A DNA stretch of 48,953 nucleotides from an uncultured Lachnospiraceae bacterium (GTDB lineage Bacteria; Bacillota; Clostridia; Lachnospirales; Lachnospiraceae), in the NCBI GenBank assembly GCA_905234595.1, contig CAJOID010000003.1:1-48953 (forward strand), in the 5' to 3' direction. Each line of letters begins with the position of its first letter. Position 1 is the first letter of the stretch. Made by a program: the position numbers and the translations under genes. This document shows positions 33,603 to 41,853 of this stretch, piece after piece. The notes beneath the pieces are model-generated. The model was not told the origin of the DNA, searched no databases, and saw only the letters and a program-made list of their open reading frames with translations.

Positions 33603-34965
33603 TTTCTTTGACAGATTTATACAGATAGTACTTGAGATATTCTATCTCGCGAGTGCCGTACTGTTTTACTACTGGCTTTCCCCATTTATTATCAGGAAAA
33701 GAGCATTATACGCAGCCTCGTTTCTATATTGGGCAATAAGCCTCATACCTCGGTTCGGGGACTTTCCGGTATGGTGCAACCGGCTTTTCGGCATACTGGC
33801 TTTCATCGTGCCGGTCACTATATTGTATTTTCTGGATAAGCGGTGTAACCCGCTGCAAAAGATTTTCCTGTGTGCGATCTTTTCACTGATCTGGTGGATA
33901 GTGATGGAGGTTATGTCGGAACTTGGATTCTATCAGCGAGATATCAGTTATTCGCCAGTAAGCGTGACGGCTCTCGTGATCGGCTTTATAGCCTATAACA
34001 TTTTGTATTACGGCTTCGGTGCCGCGATCATGTTCTTTTCTTTCAGACTTCTCCACCGGACTTATAAGAGGAAGCAGGAGGAACTGACATGGCGCGAATT
34101 CGTAATGCTTCTTGCACCCACCGGTTCTATGCTGGCTGTAAAGCCCATAGTGCGTGACTACTTTCTGCTGTGGATGCAGGGTATCGAGAACGGCAGCATT
34201 GAGCAGAACATCCCCGGTAACCCTTTTCGTATCCTCTTTTGCATCCTGTCTTATGTGTCCATGCTCGTGATCCTGATATTCTATCAACAGATCAAGGATA
34301 ATCAGGAAGAGGAGTATGCGCGACGCGCGCTGGAGAGTCAGACGGAGGATATGCACAGGCATATGGAGCAGATCGAGGAGACATACGAGAGGATGCGGGC
34401 CATGCGCCACGATATGGGTAATCATATGGCGGTGATACAGGGGCTGATCGAGAGCGGTGATCGTGATGCGGCATCGGATTATATCGGAGAGTGGAGGGAG
34501 AACTTCGGTGAAATGGGGATGTCGGTGAAGACGGGTAACCCTTTTACCGATGCGGCCATATCAGGGTTTGCGGACAGATTTGACGCCGCCGGTATCCCGT
34601 TTGAGCAGTCGTTTGTCTATCCGGATGAGCTGAGGATAGAGCCGTTTGATTTGTGTGTGGTGTTATCCAATGCCTTGCAAAATGCTTATGAGGCGTCTGT
34701 GAGCGTGAATGATCCGCATGTATCTCTGACATCAGTGCTCAGGAACAATACTTTCATCATCAATGTGAAGAACCGGATCGGTTCACGGGTTAATATAGAT
34801 AAGGAAGCGGGCATTCCGTATTCATCGAAAAAGGAAGACGGGCACGGCTACGGTCTTAAGAACATCCGAAACATCGCCCACAAATATAACGGCGATATAG
34901 ACATCCGCCAGGAGAACGACGGGCGTTATATGACATTTGTTTTAAATGTGATGCTGATCGGCTGA
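33586..34965 (+). CDS. GHKL sensor histidine kinase, copy B
   Basis: This 459-residue kinase has about six membrane helices in residues 12-235, a coiled-coil linker, the phosphorylation helix with MRHDMGNHMAVI, the N box LSNALQNAYEAS and the G box HGYGLKNI. It has the same layout as kinase A but diverged in the sensor part, so the two may answer different signals while feeding the same promoters. ATG 33586 follows AGGAGAACCCCG. No peptide-pheromone gene is seen next to it. Confidence 0.92.
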   Translation: MNVSLDFFDRFIQIVLEIFYLASAVLFYYWLSPFIIRKRALYAASFLYWAISLIPRFGDFPVWCNRLFGILAFIVPVTILYFLDKRCNPLQKIFLCAIFSLIWWIVMEVMSELGFYQRDISYSPVSVTALVIGFIAYNILYYGFGAAIMFFSFRLLHRTYKRKQEELTWREFVMLLAPTGSMLAVKPIVRDYFLLWMQGIENGSIEQNIPGNPFRILFCILSYVSMLVILIFYQQIKDNQEEEYARRALESQTEDMHRHMEQIEETYERMRAMRHDMGNHMAVIQGLIESGDRDAASDYIGEWRENFGEMGMSVKTGNPFTDAAISGFADRFDAAGIPFEQSFVYPDELRIEPFDLCVVLSNALQNAYEASVSVNDPHVSLTSVLRNNTFIINVKNRIGSRVNIDKEAGIPYSSKKEDGHGYGLKNIRNIAHKYNGDIDIRQENDGRYMTFVLNVMLIG

Positions 34966-34991
34966 TCGCCGGCAAACGCATATAACAGTCT

Positions 34992-35058
34992 TTTTACGTC
35001 ATATTTTATACCGTTCACGACATAAGGGTTGTCTATTCTTTTTTATTCCCGATACTGA
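34992..35058 (+). promoter_or_regulatory. Paired-box LytTR-type promoter 8 (FliD-like gene B)
   Basis: TTTTACGTCAT (34992-35002) and GTTCACGACAT (35013-35023) are 21 bp apart and match at 8 of 11 positions. A 29-bp gap leads to GA-TACTGA (35051-35058). Confidence 0.7.
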
Positions 35059-35145
35059 AAGTAGAGATATGGATCATAGTCCTGTTATTTTTGATCCGGA
35101 TCTCGAGTATTGGCGGAGTGACTCCGTGGAAGGAGGTAAAAGGCT

Positions 35146-35865
35146 ATGATCAGATTGGGAAGTATGAATTACGGCAGTATATTCGGCAGCGGCAGCAACT
35201 CTCTCTACAGCAGCCTGTCCCAGTTAAACAGCATCAGGAACGGTTCATACGGCAAAGCACTGAAGGCATACTACGCTAAAGACAATACCTCTGCCAAAAG
35301 TTCCAAAAGCCCAAAGAGCAGCCGTTACAACTATCCGCAATTCACGGCAAATGCAGGACTTGATACTATACAGACCCAGACCGGGAAGCTTGTGGAATCT
35401 GCAAACAAGCTGACTGATAACAGTAAGAAGAGTCTCTTTGTCGATAAGGACAATTATGATGCAGACGCTGCGTATAAGGCTGTCAGTGAGTTTGTGACTA
35501 ATTATAACGATACGCTTGATGCCGTGAACAAGACGACGAATACCGTGGTATCCAATGCTGCCGGCAACATGACCAGGATGACGGGGATAATGAGCAACAG
35601 CCTGTCGAAAGTCGGAGTAACGGTCGGCAAGGACGGAAGATTATCCGTAAACGAGGATGATTTCAAGAGTGCGGATATGGATAAGGTCAAGTCCGTATTC
35701 GGCGCCGGCGGATCCTTTGCCAGATCTGTCAATTCCTATGCGACCAGGCTTGGTACAGCAGCCAAGCAGCAGAGCCTGCAGACAGCAAGCAATACAGGCA
35801 CATACGGCAGATATGGCTCGTACAACAACAATTATGGTACTAACAGTTATAACTGGTGGTACTGA
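35146..35865 (+). CDS. FliD C-terminal-like small protein B
   Basis: This 239-residue protein is the best FliD-like member here. Residues 70-186 follow the FliD C-terminal pattern: helix GLDTIQTQTGKLVESANKLT, YKAVSEFVTNYNDTLDAV, then SKVGVTVGKDGRLSVNEDDF and DMDKVKSVFG. It lacks the N-terminal coiled coil and the D2/D3 domains of true FliD. The first 60 residues are Ser/Asn/Gly/Tyr-rich without Sec signal, and the last 30 are Tyr/Asn/Gly-rich, ending NWWY. AAGGAGG precedes ATG. It directly follows two-component pair B, just as protein A follows pair A. Confidence 0.72.
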   Translation: MIRLGSMNYGSIFGSGSNSLYSSLSQLNSIRNGSYGKALKAYYAKDNTSAKSSKSPKSSRYNYPQFTANAGLDTIQTQTGKLVESANKLTDNSKKSLFVDKDNYDADAAYKAVSEFVTNYNDTLDAVNKTTNTVVSNAAGNMTRMTGIMSNSLSKVGVTVGKDGRLSVNEDDFKSADMDKVKSVFGAGGSFARSVNSYATRLGTAAKQQSLQTASNTGTYGRYGSYNNNYGTNSYNWWY

Positions 35866-35920
35866 GTGCCCAAATGATATCTCATCATTAAAGACAACCT
35901 ATTACATCTAAAATTTATTT

Positions 35921-35959
35921 GCGTCCGTATAGGAAGTACAGAACGTACTTCCCGGACGC
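35921..35959 (+). terminator. Strong hairpin between FliD-like gene B and next gene
   Basis: GCGTCCG (35921-35927) pairs with CGGACGC (35953-35959), with GGAAGTA/TACTTCC inside (35932-35952). Only a short T-containing stretch follows, so it may be a weak terminator or an RNA-stabilising structure. No paired-box promoter is visible before the gene at 36040. Confidence 0.55.
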
Positions 35960-36039
35960 ACCTTTAATCAGGTATCAAGTGATGTCTGCATTGAAACATT
36001 AAGGCAAGGAAGCAGTCAGAAATCAAGGAGGATAACGAA

Positions 36040-36690
36040 ATGTCAATGAACGTAGGAACAGATTATTCAAGAAGTTATGTTACATATTCAAATGTAAATG
36101 CAAAAGCAGCACAGGATGACTCAAAATCCGAGAAAACCACAGATAAGAAGTCAGCCGGCGAATTTGGATCATCCGTGGGATCAGGTGTGATCTATGAGAA
36201 ATCCGGTGAAAGGATCGATAATTCCACCTATTCCATCAATAAAATGAATAAGGCTGATAGAACAACTATAGCCAGTCAGCTTAAGACGGCTGCCGATCAG
36301 CGTCAGCAGCAACTCATCAGTCTTGTACAGAAAACCATTGGCTCACAGGCCGGAACATATGGCAAGGCCAACGGGAATATCTGGCGTACTCTGGCAAGCG
36401 GAAACTTTACTGTAGATGACGCTACCAGGGCGCAGGCTCAGAAAGACATCGGAGAAGACGGTTATTGGGGTGTAAAGCAGACATCCCAGAGACTGTTTGA
36501 CTTCGCCAGCGCACTTGCAGGCGATGATGTTGAGAAAATGAAAGAGATGCAGGCCGCTATGGAGAAAGGCTTCAAGAAAGCTGAAAAGGCGTGGGGCGGC
36601 AAACTGCCGGGAATCTGCAGTGAGACAATAAGCGCCGCCAATAAGCTTTTCGAGGACTATTACAAGTCTAAAGAAACTGTAGTAGAATAA
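36040..36690 (+). CDS. DUF5610-like cargo protein
   Basis: This 216-residue protein has no signal peptide and a Ser/Tyr/Asn-rich N-terminus (MSMNVGTDYSRSYVTYSNVN). The C-terminal domain (about residues 65-205) has GEDGYWGVKQTSQRLFDFAS, EKMKEMQAAMEKGFKKAE and AWGGKLPGIC. I recall this pattern from proteins annotated DUF5610 or, misleadingly, hydrogenase-4 component G in Clostridia. Function is unknown. CAAGGAGG precedes ATG. It may be the last member of the LytTR-controlled set by read-through from promoter 8. Confidence 0.68.
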   Translation: MSMNVGTDYSRSYVTYSNVNAKAAQDDSKSEKTTDKKSAGEFGSSVGSGVIYEKSGERIDNSTYSINKMNKADRTTIASQLKTAADQRQQQLISLVQKTIGSQAGTYGKANGNIWRTLASGNFTVDDATRAQAQKDIGEDGYWGVKQTSQRLFDFASALAGDDVEKMKEMQAAMEKGFKKAEKAWGGKLPGICSETISAANKLFEDYYKSKETVVE

Positions 36691-36837
36691 TACCCGAAGT
36701 GGTTCACAGGGGCTGTAGGATATTACACATACCCACAGCCTCTACTACTACGATAACAAAAACATCTGATTGTCTGATTCGGAGATAATTGTATTTTACT
36801 TTGAAACATCTTCCGAACATAAGTGTGCGAGATAAGA

Positions 36838-37686
36838 ATGAAGATAGTATTTGTGATCCTGGCATTACCCATGATCATAGGAATTGTAGTTGCATGTTTC
36901 TTTGTGCGTAAGCATAGGGATATAGGAGTTTTCAATAAGATATCGATATACATATATTTCCCCGTTGGCATCTGGTCAGCGGTTTATTTCGTTATCTGTC
37001 TGATATATGCCGGTATTACCTTATCATTCGTGTGGATCTGGCCGATGATAGCAATCTTCTGCCTGGTCAGGATCAGAATGCTTGTATCCGGGGATAGAAA
37101 GGTTAGTCGTGCACGGAAGATTATCAGGATTGCTTACAGGATAGTTTTCGTAATCGGTCTGGTCTTTTTCCTGTTCATAGAGAGCAGGATAGTGGACGCC
37201 ATGACCGCGACACCGCCGGCAGATCTGGACTATGTAGTAGTTCTTGGGGCAGGACTTCGTGGTACAACCCCGACTAATCCGCTTAAGGTACGCATCATCA
37301 GAGCGGCTGAGTATATGGAGGATAATGCGGGAACTTTTCTGATTGCATCCGGTGGTCAGGGATCTGATGAAGTTATTAGCGAGGCTCAGTGTATCCATGA
37401 CCAACTGGTAGATATCTATGGGATAGAGGATGATCGTATCATTCTGGAAGAACAATCCAGAGATACGGAGGAGAATCTACGGAACAGTCTGGACATTATA
37501 GGTGATCCGAATGCTTCCGTTGGCATAGTTTCCAACGGATTCCATGAGTACAGAGCCTTGATGATAGCCGAGCATACAGGATATAACAATGTGTATTCTG
37601 TACCGGCGACCACGCTGCTTCCGGTAGGGATCCACTATATAGTCAGGGAATTCTTTGGAGTGGTTGAGTGTATGATCAAGTGCTAA
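36838..37686 (+). CDS. YdcF/ElyC-SanA family membrane protein (element copy)
   Basis: This 282-residue protein has about four membrane helices in its first 125 residues. The YdcF domain (DUF218) follows: LDYVVVLGAGLRGTTPTNPLKVRI, LIASGGQGSDEVISEA, LEEQSRDTEENLRNS, IVSNGFHEYRALMIAE. Family members act in envelope polysaccharide metabolism or barrier function, with poorly known chemistry. ATG 36838 is preferred over a GTG 15 nt earlier; the ribosome-binding site is weak. It is the last gene of the element. A chromosomal relative lies 5 kb away at 42607. Confidence 0.87.
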   Translation: MKIVFVILALPMIIGIVVACFFVRKHRDIGVFNKISIYIYFPVGIWSAVYFVICLIYAGITLSFVWIWPMIAIFCLVRIRMLVSGDRKVSRARKIIRIAYRIVFVIGLVFFLFIESRIVDAMTATPPADLDYVVVLGAGLRGTTPTNPLKVRIIRAAEYMEDNAGTFLIASGGQGSDEVISEAQCIHDQLVDIYGIEDDRIILEEQSRDTEENLRNSLDIIGDPNASVGIVSNGFHEYRALMIAEHTGYNNVYSVPATTLLPVGIHYIVREFFGVVECMIKC

Positions 37687-37775
37687 ACCAAATATCCGGA
37701 CGTCATATGACTGTCTGAAGAAATCGCTTTTGGCATACAAAAAGAACAAATGTATTGTGCATATTTTTCGAAAAG

Positions 37776-37798
37776 ATAGGTCAATTCATAGGTCAATC
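37776..37798 (+). repeat. Integrase arm-type direct repeats, right end
   Basis: ATAGGTCAATT (37776-37786) and ATAGGTCAATC (37788-37798) match the array at 8105-8157 in the same orientation. Confidence 0.65.
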
Positions 37799-37870
37799 GG
37801 GACTTCGAGGAAGTTTTGAATTAAGATGAAATGAAGACATTGATCGCGTATAGATTTTTCTAAAAACCCC

Positions 37871-37899
37871 TTGATTTATCTACATTCTTCCGTTATAAT
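37871..37899 (+). promoter_or_regulatory. Promoter of right tRNA-Gln
   Basis: TTGATT (37871-37876), a 17-bp spacer and TATAAT (37894-37899). It lies on the element side of the right repeat, so the element brings its own tRNA promoter. Confidence 0.8.
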
Positions 37900-37921
37900 C
37901 ATTTTCTGTCGAAAAGATATT

Positions 37922-37970
37922 TAGCGGTATCGCCAAATGGTAAGGCAACGGACTCTGACTCCGTCATTTC
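37922..37970 (+). repeat. attR core: 49-bp direct repeat (right copy)
   Basis: Identical to 7881-7929. It marks the right boundary of the integrated element. Confidence 0.85.
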
Positions 37971-37994
37971 TAGGTTCGAATCCTAGTACCGCTG
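37923..37994 (+). tRNA. tRNA-Gln (CTG), right copy, fully paired
   Basis: This is a 72-nt cloverleaf with fully complementary acceptor stem AGCGGTA/TACCGCT, D arm GCC/GGC, anticodon stem ACGGA/TCCGT, anticodon CTG at 37955-37957, T arm CTAGG/CCTAG and discriminator G. CCA is not encoded. Its 3' part and terminator adjoin the chromosome, and its promoter and 5' part adjoin the element. It is likely the working copy. Confidence 0.93.
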
Positions 37995-38003
37995 CTTATG
38001 GAT

Positions 38004-38035
38004 CCCCAATAGAAGTAATTACTATTGGGGTTTGT
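38004..38035 (+). terminator. Terminator after right tRNA-Gln
   Basis: CCCCAATAG (38004-38012) pairs with CTATTGGGG (38022-38030), followed by TTTGTTATTT. Confidence 0.85.
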
Positions 38036-38060
38036 TATTTCATAAAGGAGGTTTATGCAT

Positions 38061-38453
38061 ATGGAAAGAGTCGAGAAGTTTTTGAAAGATGCGGGAACAT
38101 ATTATCTGGCTACTGCCGATAAGGATCAGCCCCGTGTAAGGCCGTTCGGAACGATCAACAACTTTGAAGGCAGGCTGTATATCCAGACGGGCAAGTCCAA
38201 GGATGTATCAAAGCAGATCCATGCCAATCCCAGGGTGGAGATATGTGCATGTACCGGCCCCGAGTGGCTCAGAGTGGCCGCCACACTTGTTGAAGATGAC
38301 AGAAGAGAGGCCCGTCAGGCCATGCTGGATGCGTATCCGTCTCTTCAGGGCATGTATTCCGCAGACGACGGCAATACCGAGGTTTTCTACCTTAAGGATG
38401 CTACAGCCACGTTCAGTTCATTTACATCGGCTCCCGAAGTTGTGAAGTTCTGA
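38061..38453 (+). CDS. Pyridoxamine 5'-phosphate oxidase-like flavin-binding protein
   Basis: This 130-residue split-barrel protein of the PNPOx-like family has ATADKDQPRVRPFGTI, GRLYIQTGKSKDVSKQI and NPRVEICAC in family order. It probably binds FMN or F420 as a dimer; substrate is unknown. AAAGGAGG at 44-51 before the start fits ATG 38061 (9-nt spacing) better than ATG 38055. Its stop overlaps the start of the next gene. Confidence 0.87.
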   Translation: MERVEKFLKDAGTYYLATADKDQPRVRPFGTINNFEGRLYIQTGKSKDVSKQIHANPRVEICACTGPEWLRVAATLVEDDRREARQAMLDAYPSLQGMYSADDGNTEVFYLKDATATFSSFTSAPEVVKF

Positions 38454-39004
38454 TGCTCTACATAATCAGGCACGGAATAACCGACTGGAACAATGAGCGC
38501 AGGCTTCAGGGGCAGACGGATATCCATCTGAATGACGAAGGGAGAGAGATGGCAGAGCAGGCACGGAAGGAGTACCGGAATGTTCATTTCGATATCTGCT
38601 TCTGTTCTCCGCTGGCGCGGGCCCGTGAGACCGCGGAGATCCTCCTGAGAGACAGGGACGTACCTGTCATGTATGATGACCGGCTCAAAGAGATGAGTTT
38701 CGGTATATACGAAGGAGCTCCGAACACTCTGGGCGTATCGGATGCTCCTGTCGGGGTATTCTTCAGTAGCCCGGAACTCTATACGGATCCGCCGGAGGGG
38801 GCGGAAAGCATAACCGCTCTGATGGAGAGAACGGGTGAGTTTATAAAAGACAGGGTCAGACCTGAACTGGATGCCGGAAGGGATGTCCTGATAGTAGGAC
38901 ACGGAGCAATGAATTCGGCCATCGTCTGCCGGATCAAAGACCGTCCGCTGTCACGGTTCTGGGACGATGGGATCCTGAACTGTAAGTTGATGAGACTTAT
39001 CTGA
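38453..39004 (+). CDS. Histidine phosphatase family protein
   Basis: This 183-residue phosphoglycerate mutase-like phosphatase has the catalytic RHG in MLYIIRHGITDWNNE. The second Arg is in CFCSPLARARETAEI, the acidic loop is KEMSFGIYEG, and the second catalytic His is in VLIVGHGAMNSAI. Substrate cannot be told; alpha-ribazole phosphatase, phosphoglycerate mutase and broad-specificity versions look alike. The start overlaps the previous stop (TGATG). Confidence 0.9.
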   Translation: MLYIIRHGITDWNNERRLQGQTDIHLNDEGREMAEQARKEYRNVHFDICFCSPLARARETAEILLRDRDVPVMYDDRLKEMSFGIYEGAPNTLGVSDAPVGVFFSSPELYTDPPEGAESITALMERTGEFIKDRVRPELDAGRDVLIVGHGAMNSAIVCRIKDRPLSRFWDDGILNCKLMRLI

Positions 39005-39049
39005 AAATGATATACTTGGTTATGAATTTTTACGTAAGGAGAAACAGCA

Positions 39050-41065
39050 ATGAACACTAAAAAGAGAAAATCCCTGAAAAAGTCGCTTCTGGCTAAGATC
39101 ATTATCAGCGTGGCTGTAATAATAGTGATCATTACCCAGATAAGCATCAAACTGGCTTCGGATAATATTCAGTCTCTCATGAATGGTATCCTTGCCAGGG
39201 AATCAGCCACATATGCCAGCGAGATACAGAGCTGGTGGAACAGTATAGAGGAGAGAGTGGGACAGACCGCCGATATCATGAGGAACACACCTGAGATGTC
39301 CTATGATGATACACTGGCAATGCTGCTTGAGCTCACCAAACTCGATCCCGACTCTCAGGATATATATCTTGCATACGGTGATACGGGGAAATTCCTTGAC
39401 GGTTCCGGCTGGATTCCCGATGATACATTTGTATTTACGGACAGGCCCTGGTTCCAGGGCGCTATAGCCGCAAAGGGCGAGATTTACTCATCCGAGCCCT
39501 ATGTTGATGCCTCCACGGGTAAGACATGCCTGGCATGTGCAGTCATGATCCGTGACAATGTTGTTCTTTCCAGCGATATCAATTTTGACAAGGTTGCCGA
39601 GAAAGTTATGGCATTTGAGTCACTGTCACCCGATGCAAAGTTCTATATCATCAATAAAGACACCAAGGATATACTGATCAGCAACGTGACCGACAGCGTA
39701 GGCCAGAATCTGGAGTCAGCTACAGATCCCATTGCGGCCGGCCTGGCGCCCGTCTTCGGTTCACTGAATACTGACATCAAGGCAGGCGGGGAGAAAGTTG
39801 TAACAGCCAAGACTTCCGCCGGTTCCCAGATGTTCACCGCCACTGATATCGAAGGTACTTCGTGGGCGGTAGTAAGTGCCGTACCGTCTTCACTGCTCAG
39901 CCAGAGCATACTCAAGGTTATGTATGTGACATTCGCAAGTGCGATCATTCTGCTTGCCGCTCTGTCTGCTCTGATGTATGTACTCCTGAACAAGGCGATC
40001 AACCCTGTTACCACTATCACGGAGAGGATCACAGAGATCAGCAAAGGCGACTTCACCGTTCAGATCACTCCCGAAGGCAATAACGAGATCACCACTCTTG
40101 CAGAGTGTTTAAATGAGTATATTGATAAGATGAGGGCTACCTTTAACAGCCTTTCCAATATATCCGGTGCCATGAACAGCCGTGCCGGGGAGTGCTTCGA
40201 TATCTCACATATCCTGTCAGATGCGAACACCTCTCAGGGTGAATCAATAGAGAGCCTTAACTCGACACTTAATGACATGAATGCCGCTATAGAAGATATA
40301 GCTCAGGCTGCCACGGATCTTGCAAATACATCGAACGAACTGGCTGACAAGGCTGAGAACGTTAAGAGTCTGTGCGACCAGACCATGGACGCTTCCGCCA
40401 AGGGGCGTGATGAGATGGAGAGCATGACCAGGAACGTCACCACTCTTAACACTACTCTTAATGAACTTACTTCTCTCATCATGGATACATCCAGGTCTGT
40501 AGAGGAGATCACCGGTATCACGGATACGATCAATGCCATATCCAGTCAGACCAATCTCCTGTCGCTCAACGCCTCAATAGAGGCAGCCAGAGCCGGTGAG
40601 ATGGGTAAGGGCTTCGCAGTGGTTGCCACAGAGGTAGGTACTCTGGCCAATCAGTCATCACAGGCTACAGAGACGATCCGCAGACTGGTAGAGGGTATCA
40701 CCAAGAACATATCCGATATCAGCCATAAGGCCGAGATATGTGTCAGCGATATGGAAGCCTGCCTGAATGCCGTATCCGGTGCGAATGAATCATTTGAGAC
40801 TATATATGAAGATGTAGCCAAGGCTACTGACGGCATAGGAGAGATCGCTGCCGGCATCGAGAAGATCAACGATGTCGCATCCAATAACGCCGCTACTACG
40901 GAAGAGCAGGCATCCAGCATTACACAGGTACTTGAACTGAGTAATACGATCGTAAACGAGAGCAGCAGACTTCGTACCGAGACCGAGAACATAACCAATA
41001 TCTCTGAGAATCTGAATCAGTATTCCGATGAGATCAACTCGGACCTGTCACAGTATACGGTGTAA
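39050..41065 (+). CDS. Methyl-accepting chemotaxis protein (Cache type)
   Basis: This 671-residue receptor has a first membrane helix at about residues 13-35. A periplasmic-type double Cache sensor follows ([47 protein letters not shown]), then a second helix near 290-312 and a HAMP domain ([19 protein letters not shown]). The long coiled coil carries the highly conserved tip [20 protein letters not shown] with [13 protein letters not shown]. It feeds a CheA pathway and so implies a motile, flagellated host. The ligand is probably a small amino or organic acid. Its own gene is preceded by AAGGAGA. Confidence 0.95.
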   Translation: MNTKKRKSLKKSLLAKIIISVAVIIVIITQISIKLASDNIQSLMNGILARESATYASEIQSWWNSIEERVGQTADIMRNTPEMSYDDTLAMLLELTKLDPDSQDIYLAYGDTGKFLDGSGWIPDDTFVFTDRPWFQGAIAAKGEIYSSEPYVDASTGKTCLACAVMIRDNVVLSSDINFDKVAEKVMAFESLSPDAKFYIINKDTKDILISNVTDSVGQNLESATDPIAAGLAPVFGSLNTDIKAGGEKVVTAKTSAGSQMFTATDIEGTSWAVVSAVPSSLLSQSILKVMYVTFASAIILLAALSALMYVLLNKAINPVTTITERITEISKGDFTVQITPEGNNEITTLAECLNEYIDKMRATFNSLSNISGAMNSRAGECFDISHILSDANTSQGESIESLNSTLNDMNAAIEDIAQAATDLANTSNELADKAENVKSLCDQTMDASAKGRDEMESMTRNVTTLNTTLNELTSLIMDTSRSVEEITGITDTINAISSQTNLLSLNASIEAARAGEMGKGFAVVATEVGTLANQSSQATETIRRLVEGITKNISDISHKAEICVSDMEACLNAVSGANESFETIYEDVAKATDGIGEIAAGIEKINDVASNNAATTEEQASSITQVLELSNTIVNESSRLRTETENITNISENLNQYSDEINSDLSQYTV

Positions 41066-41071
41066 GGTGCG

Positions 41072-41827
41072 GTGTCAGTCATAGTCTCGGACTACAAGTA
41101 TAAATATGAAACCCATCTGCACACTTCAGAGGGGAGTGCCTGTGGGCGGTGTCATGGCGAAGAGATGGCACGGGCCTGTAAGGAAGCCGGTTATGACGGG
41201 ATATTCGTCACGGATCATGCCTGGGGCGGAAATACCGCTATAGACAGGTCGCTTCCCTGGAGTGAATGGGTTACCCGTTTTGCGGAAGGCTATGAGCGTG
41301 CCAAAGCATGGGGCGATAAGAATGATCTTAAGGTATGGTTCGGATATGAGGCCGGATTTGATGCCACGGAATTTCTTATCTACGGCATTACACCGCAGTG
41401 GATGATCGACCATCCGGAGCTTCATGATGCTACGATACCGGAGCAGCTGGATATCATTCATTCGGGCGGAGGTATGGTCATACAGGCGCACCCGTACCGT
41501 GAAGAATTCTATATCAAAGAAGTACGGCTTTTTCCGCAATATGCCGACGGGCTTGAGGGTGTAAATGCCACACATACCAATCCCTTGAGTAAGGCACACC
41601 GGAGTGATGTGTGGGATCCTAAGGCGATCGAACTTGCTCATGCGAACAACAAACCCATCACAGCCGGATCCGATGTACACAGTACGGTGATATTCGGCGG
41701 AGGAGTGCTCTCGGACCATGAACTTAATGGTCCGCAGGATTATATATCTCTGATACTGGGGAGCGATATGTATCTGCTGACCGACGGAGTGTGTGTACGG
41801 GACAGATACGGAAATGTGATAGATTAA
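41072..41827 (+). CDS. PHP domain metal-dependent phosphoesterase
   Basis: This 251-residue PHP protein has metal ligands in YETHLHTSEGSACG (HxH), IFVTDHAWGG, GYEAGFDA and AHPYREEFY, and C-terminal GSDVHS. Members hydrolyse histidinol phosphate, nucleotide 3',5'-phosphates or act as polymerase-associated nucleases; the substrate here is unknown. The start is GTG at 41072, 6 nt after the receptor's stop with AAGGTG before it. Confidence 0.85.
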   Translation: MSVIVSDYKYKYETHLHTSEGSACGRCHGEEMARACKEAGYDGIFVTDHAWGGNTAIDRSLPWSEWVTRFAEGYERAKAWGDKNDLKVWFGYEAGFDATEFLIYGITPQWMIDHPELHDATIPEQLDIIHSGGGMVIQAHPYREEFYIKEVRLFPQYADGLEGVNATHTNPLSKAHRSDVWDPKAIELAHANNKPITAGSDVHSTVIFGGGVLSDHELNGPQDYISLILGSDMYLLTDGVCVRDRYGNVID

Positions 41828-41853
41828 ACCATAATCGGGGAGGATGATATATC

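Larger units (their letters stand above)
7881..37970 (+). mobile_element. Integrative mobilizable element in tRNA-Gln (about 30 kb)
   Basis: The element is bounded by the two 49-bp tRNA-Gln repeats. Its left end carries a repressor, excisionase, tyrosine integrase, partition pair, oriT-like region, MobC and relaxase. The middle and right carry AbiF with an RNA, a membrane XRE regulator, two LytTR/GHKL pairs and their cargo, a BlaI/BlaR1 pair and YdcF. No VirB4, VirD4/TcpA, VirB6 or other mating-pair genes are present, so transfer would need a helper element. Several genes, above all the AbiF gene, are richer in A+T than the flanking chromosome. Direct repeats near both ends look like integrase arm sites. 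Confidence 0.88.
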
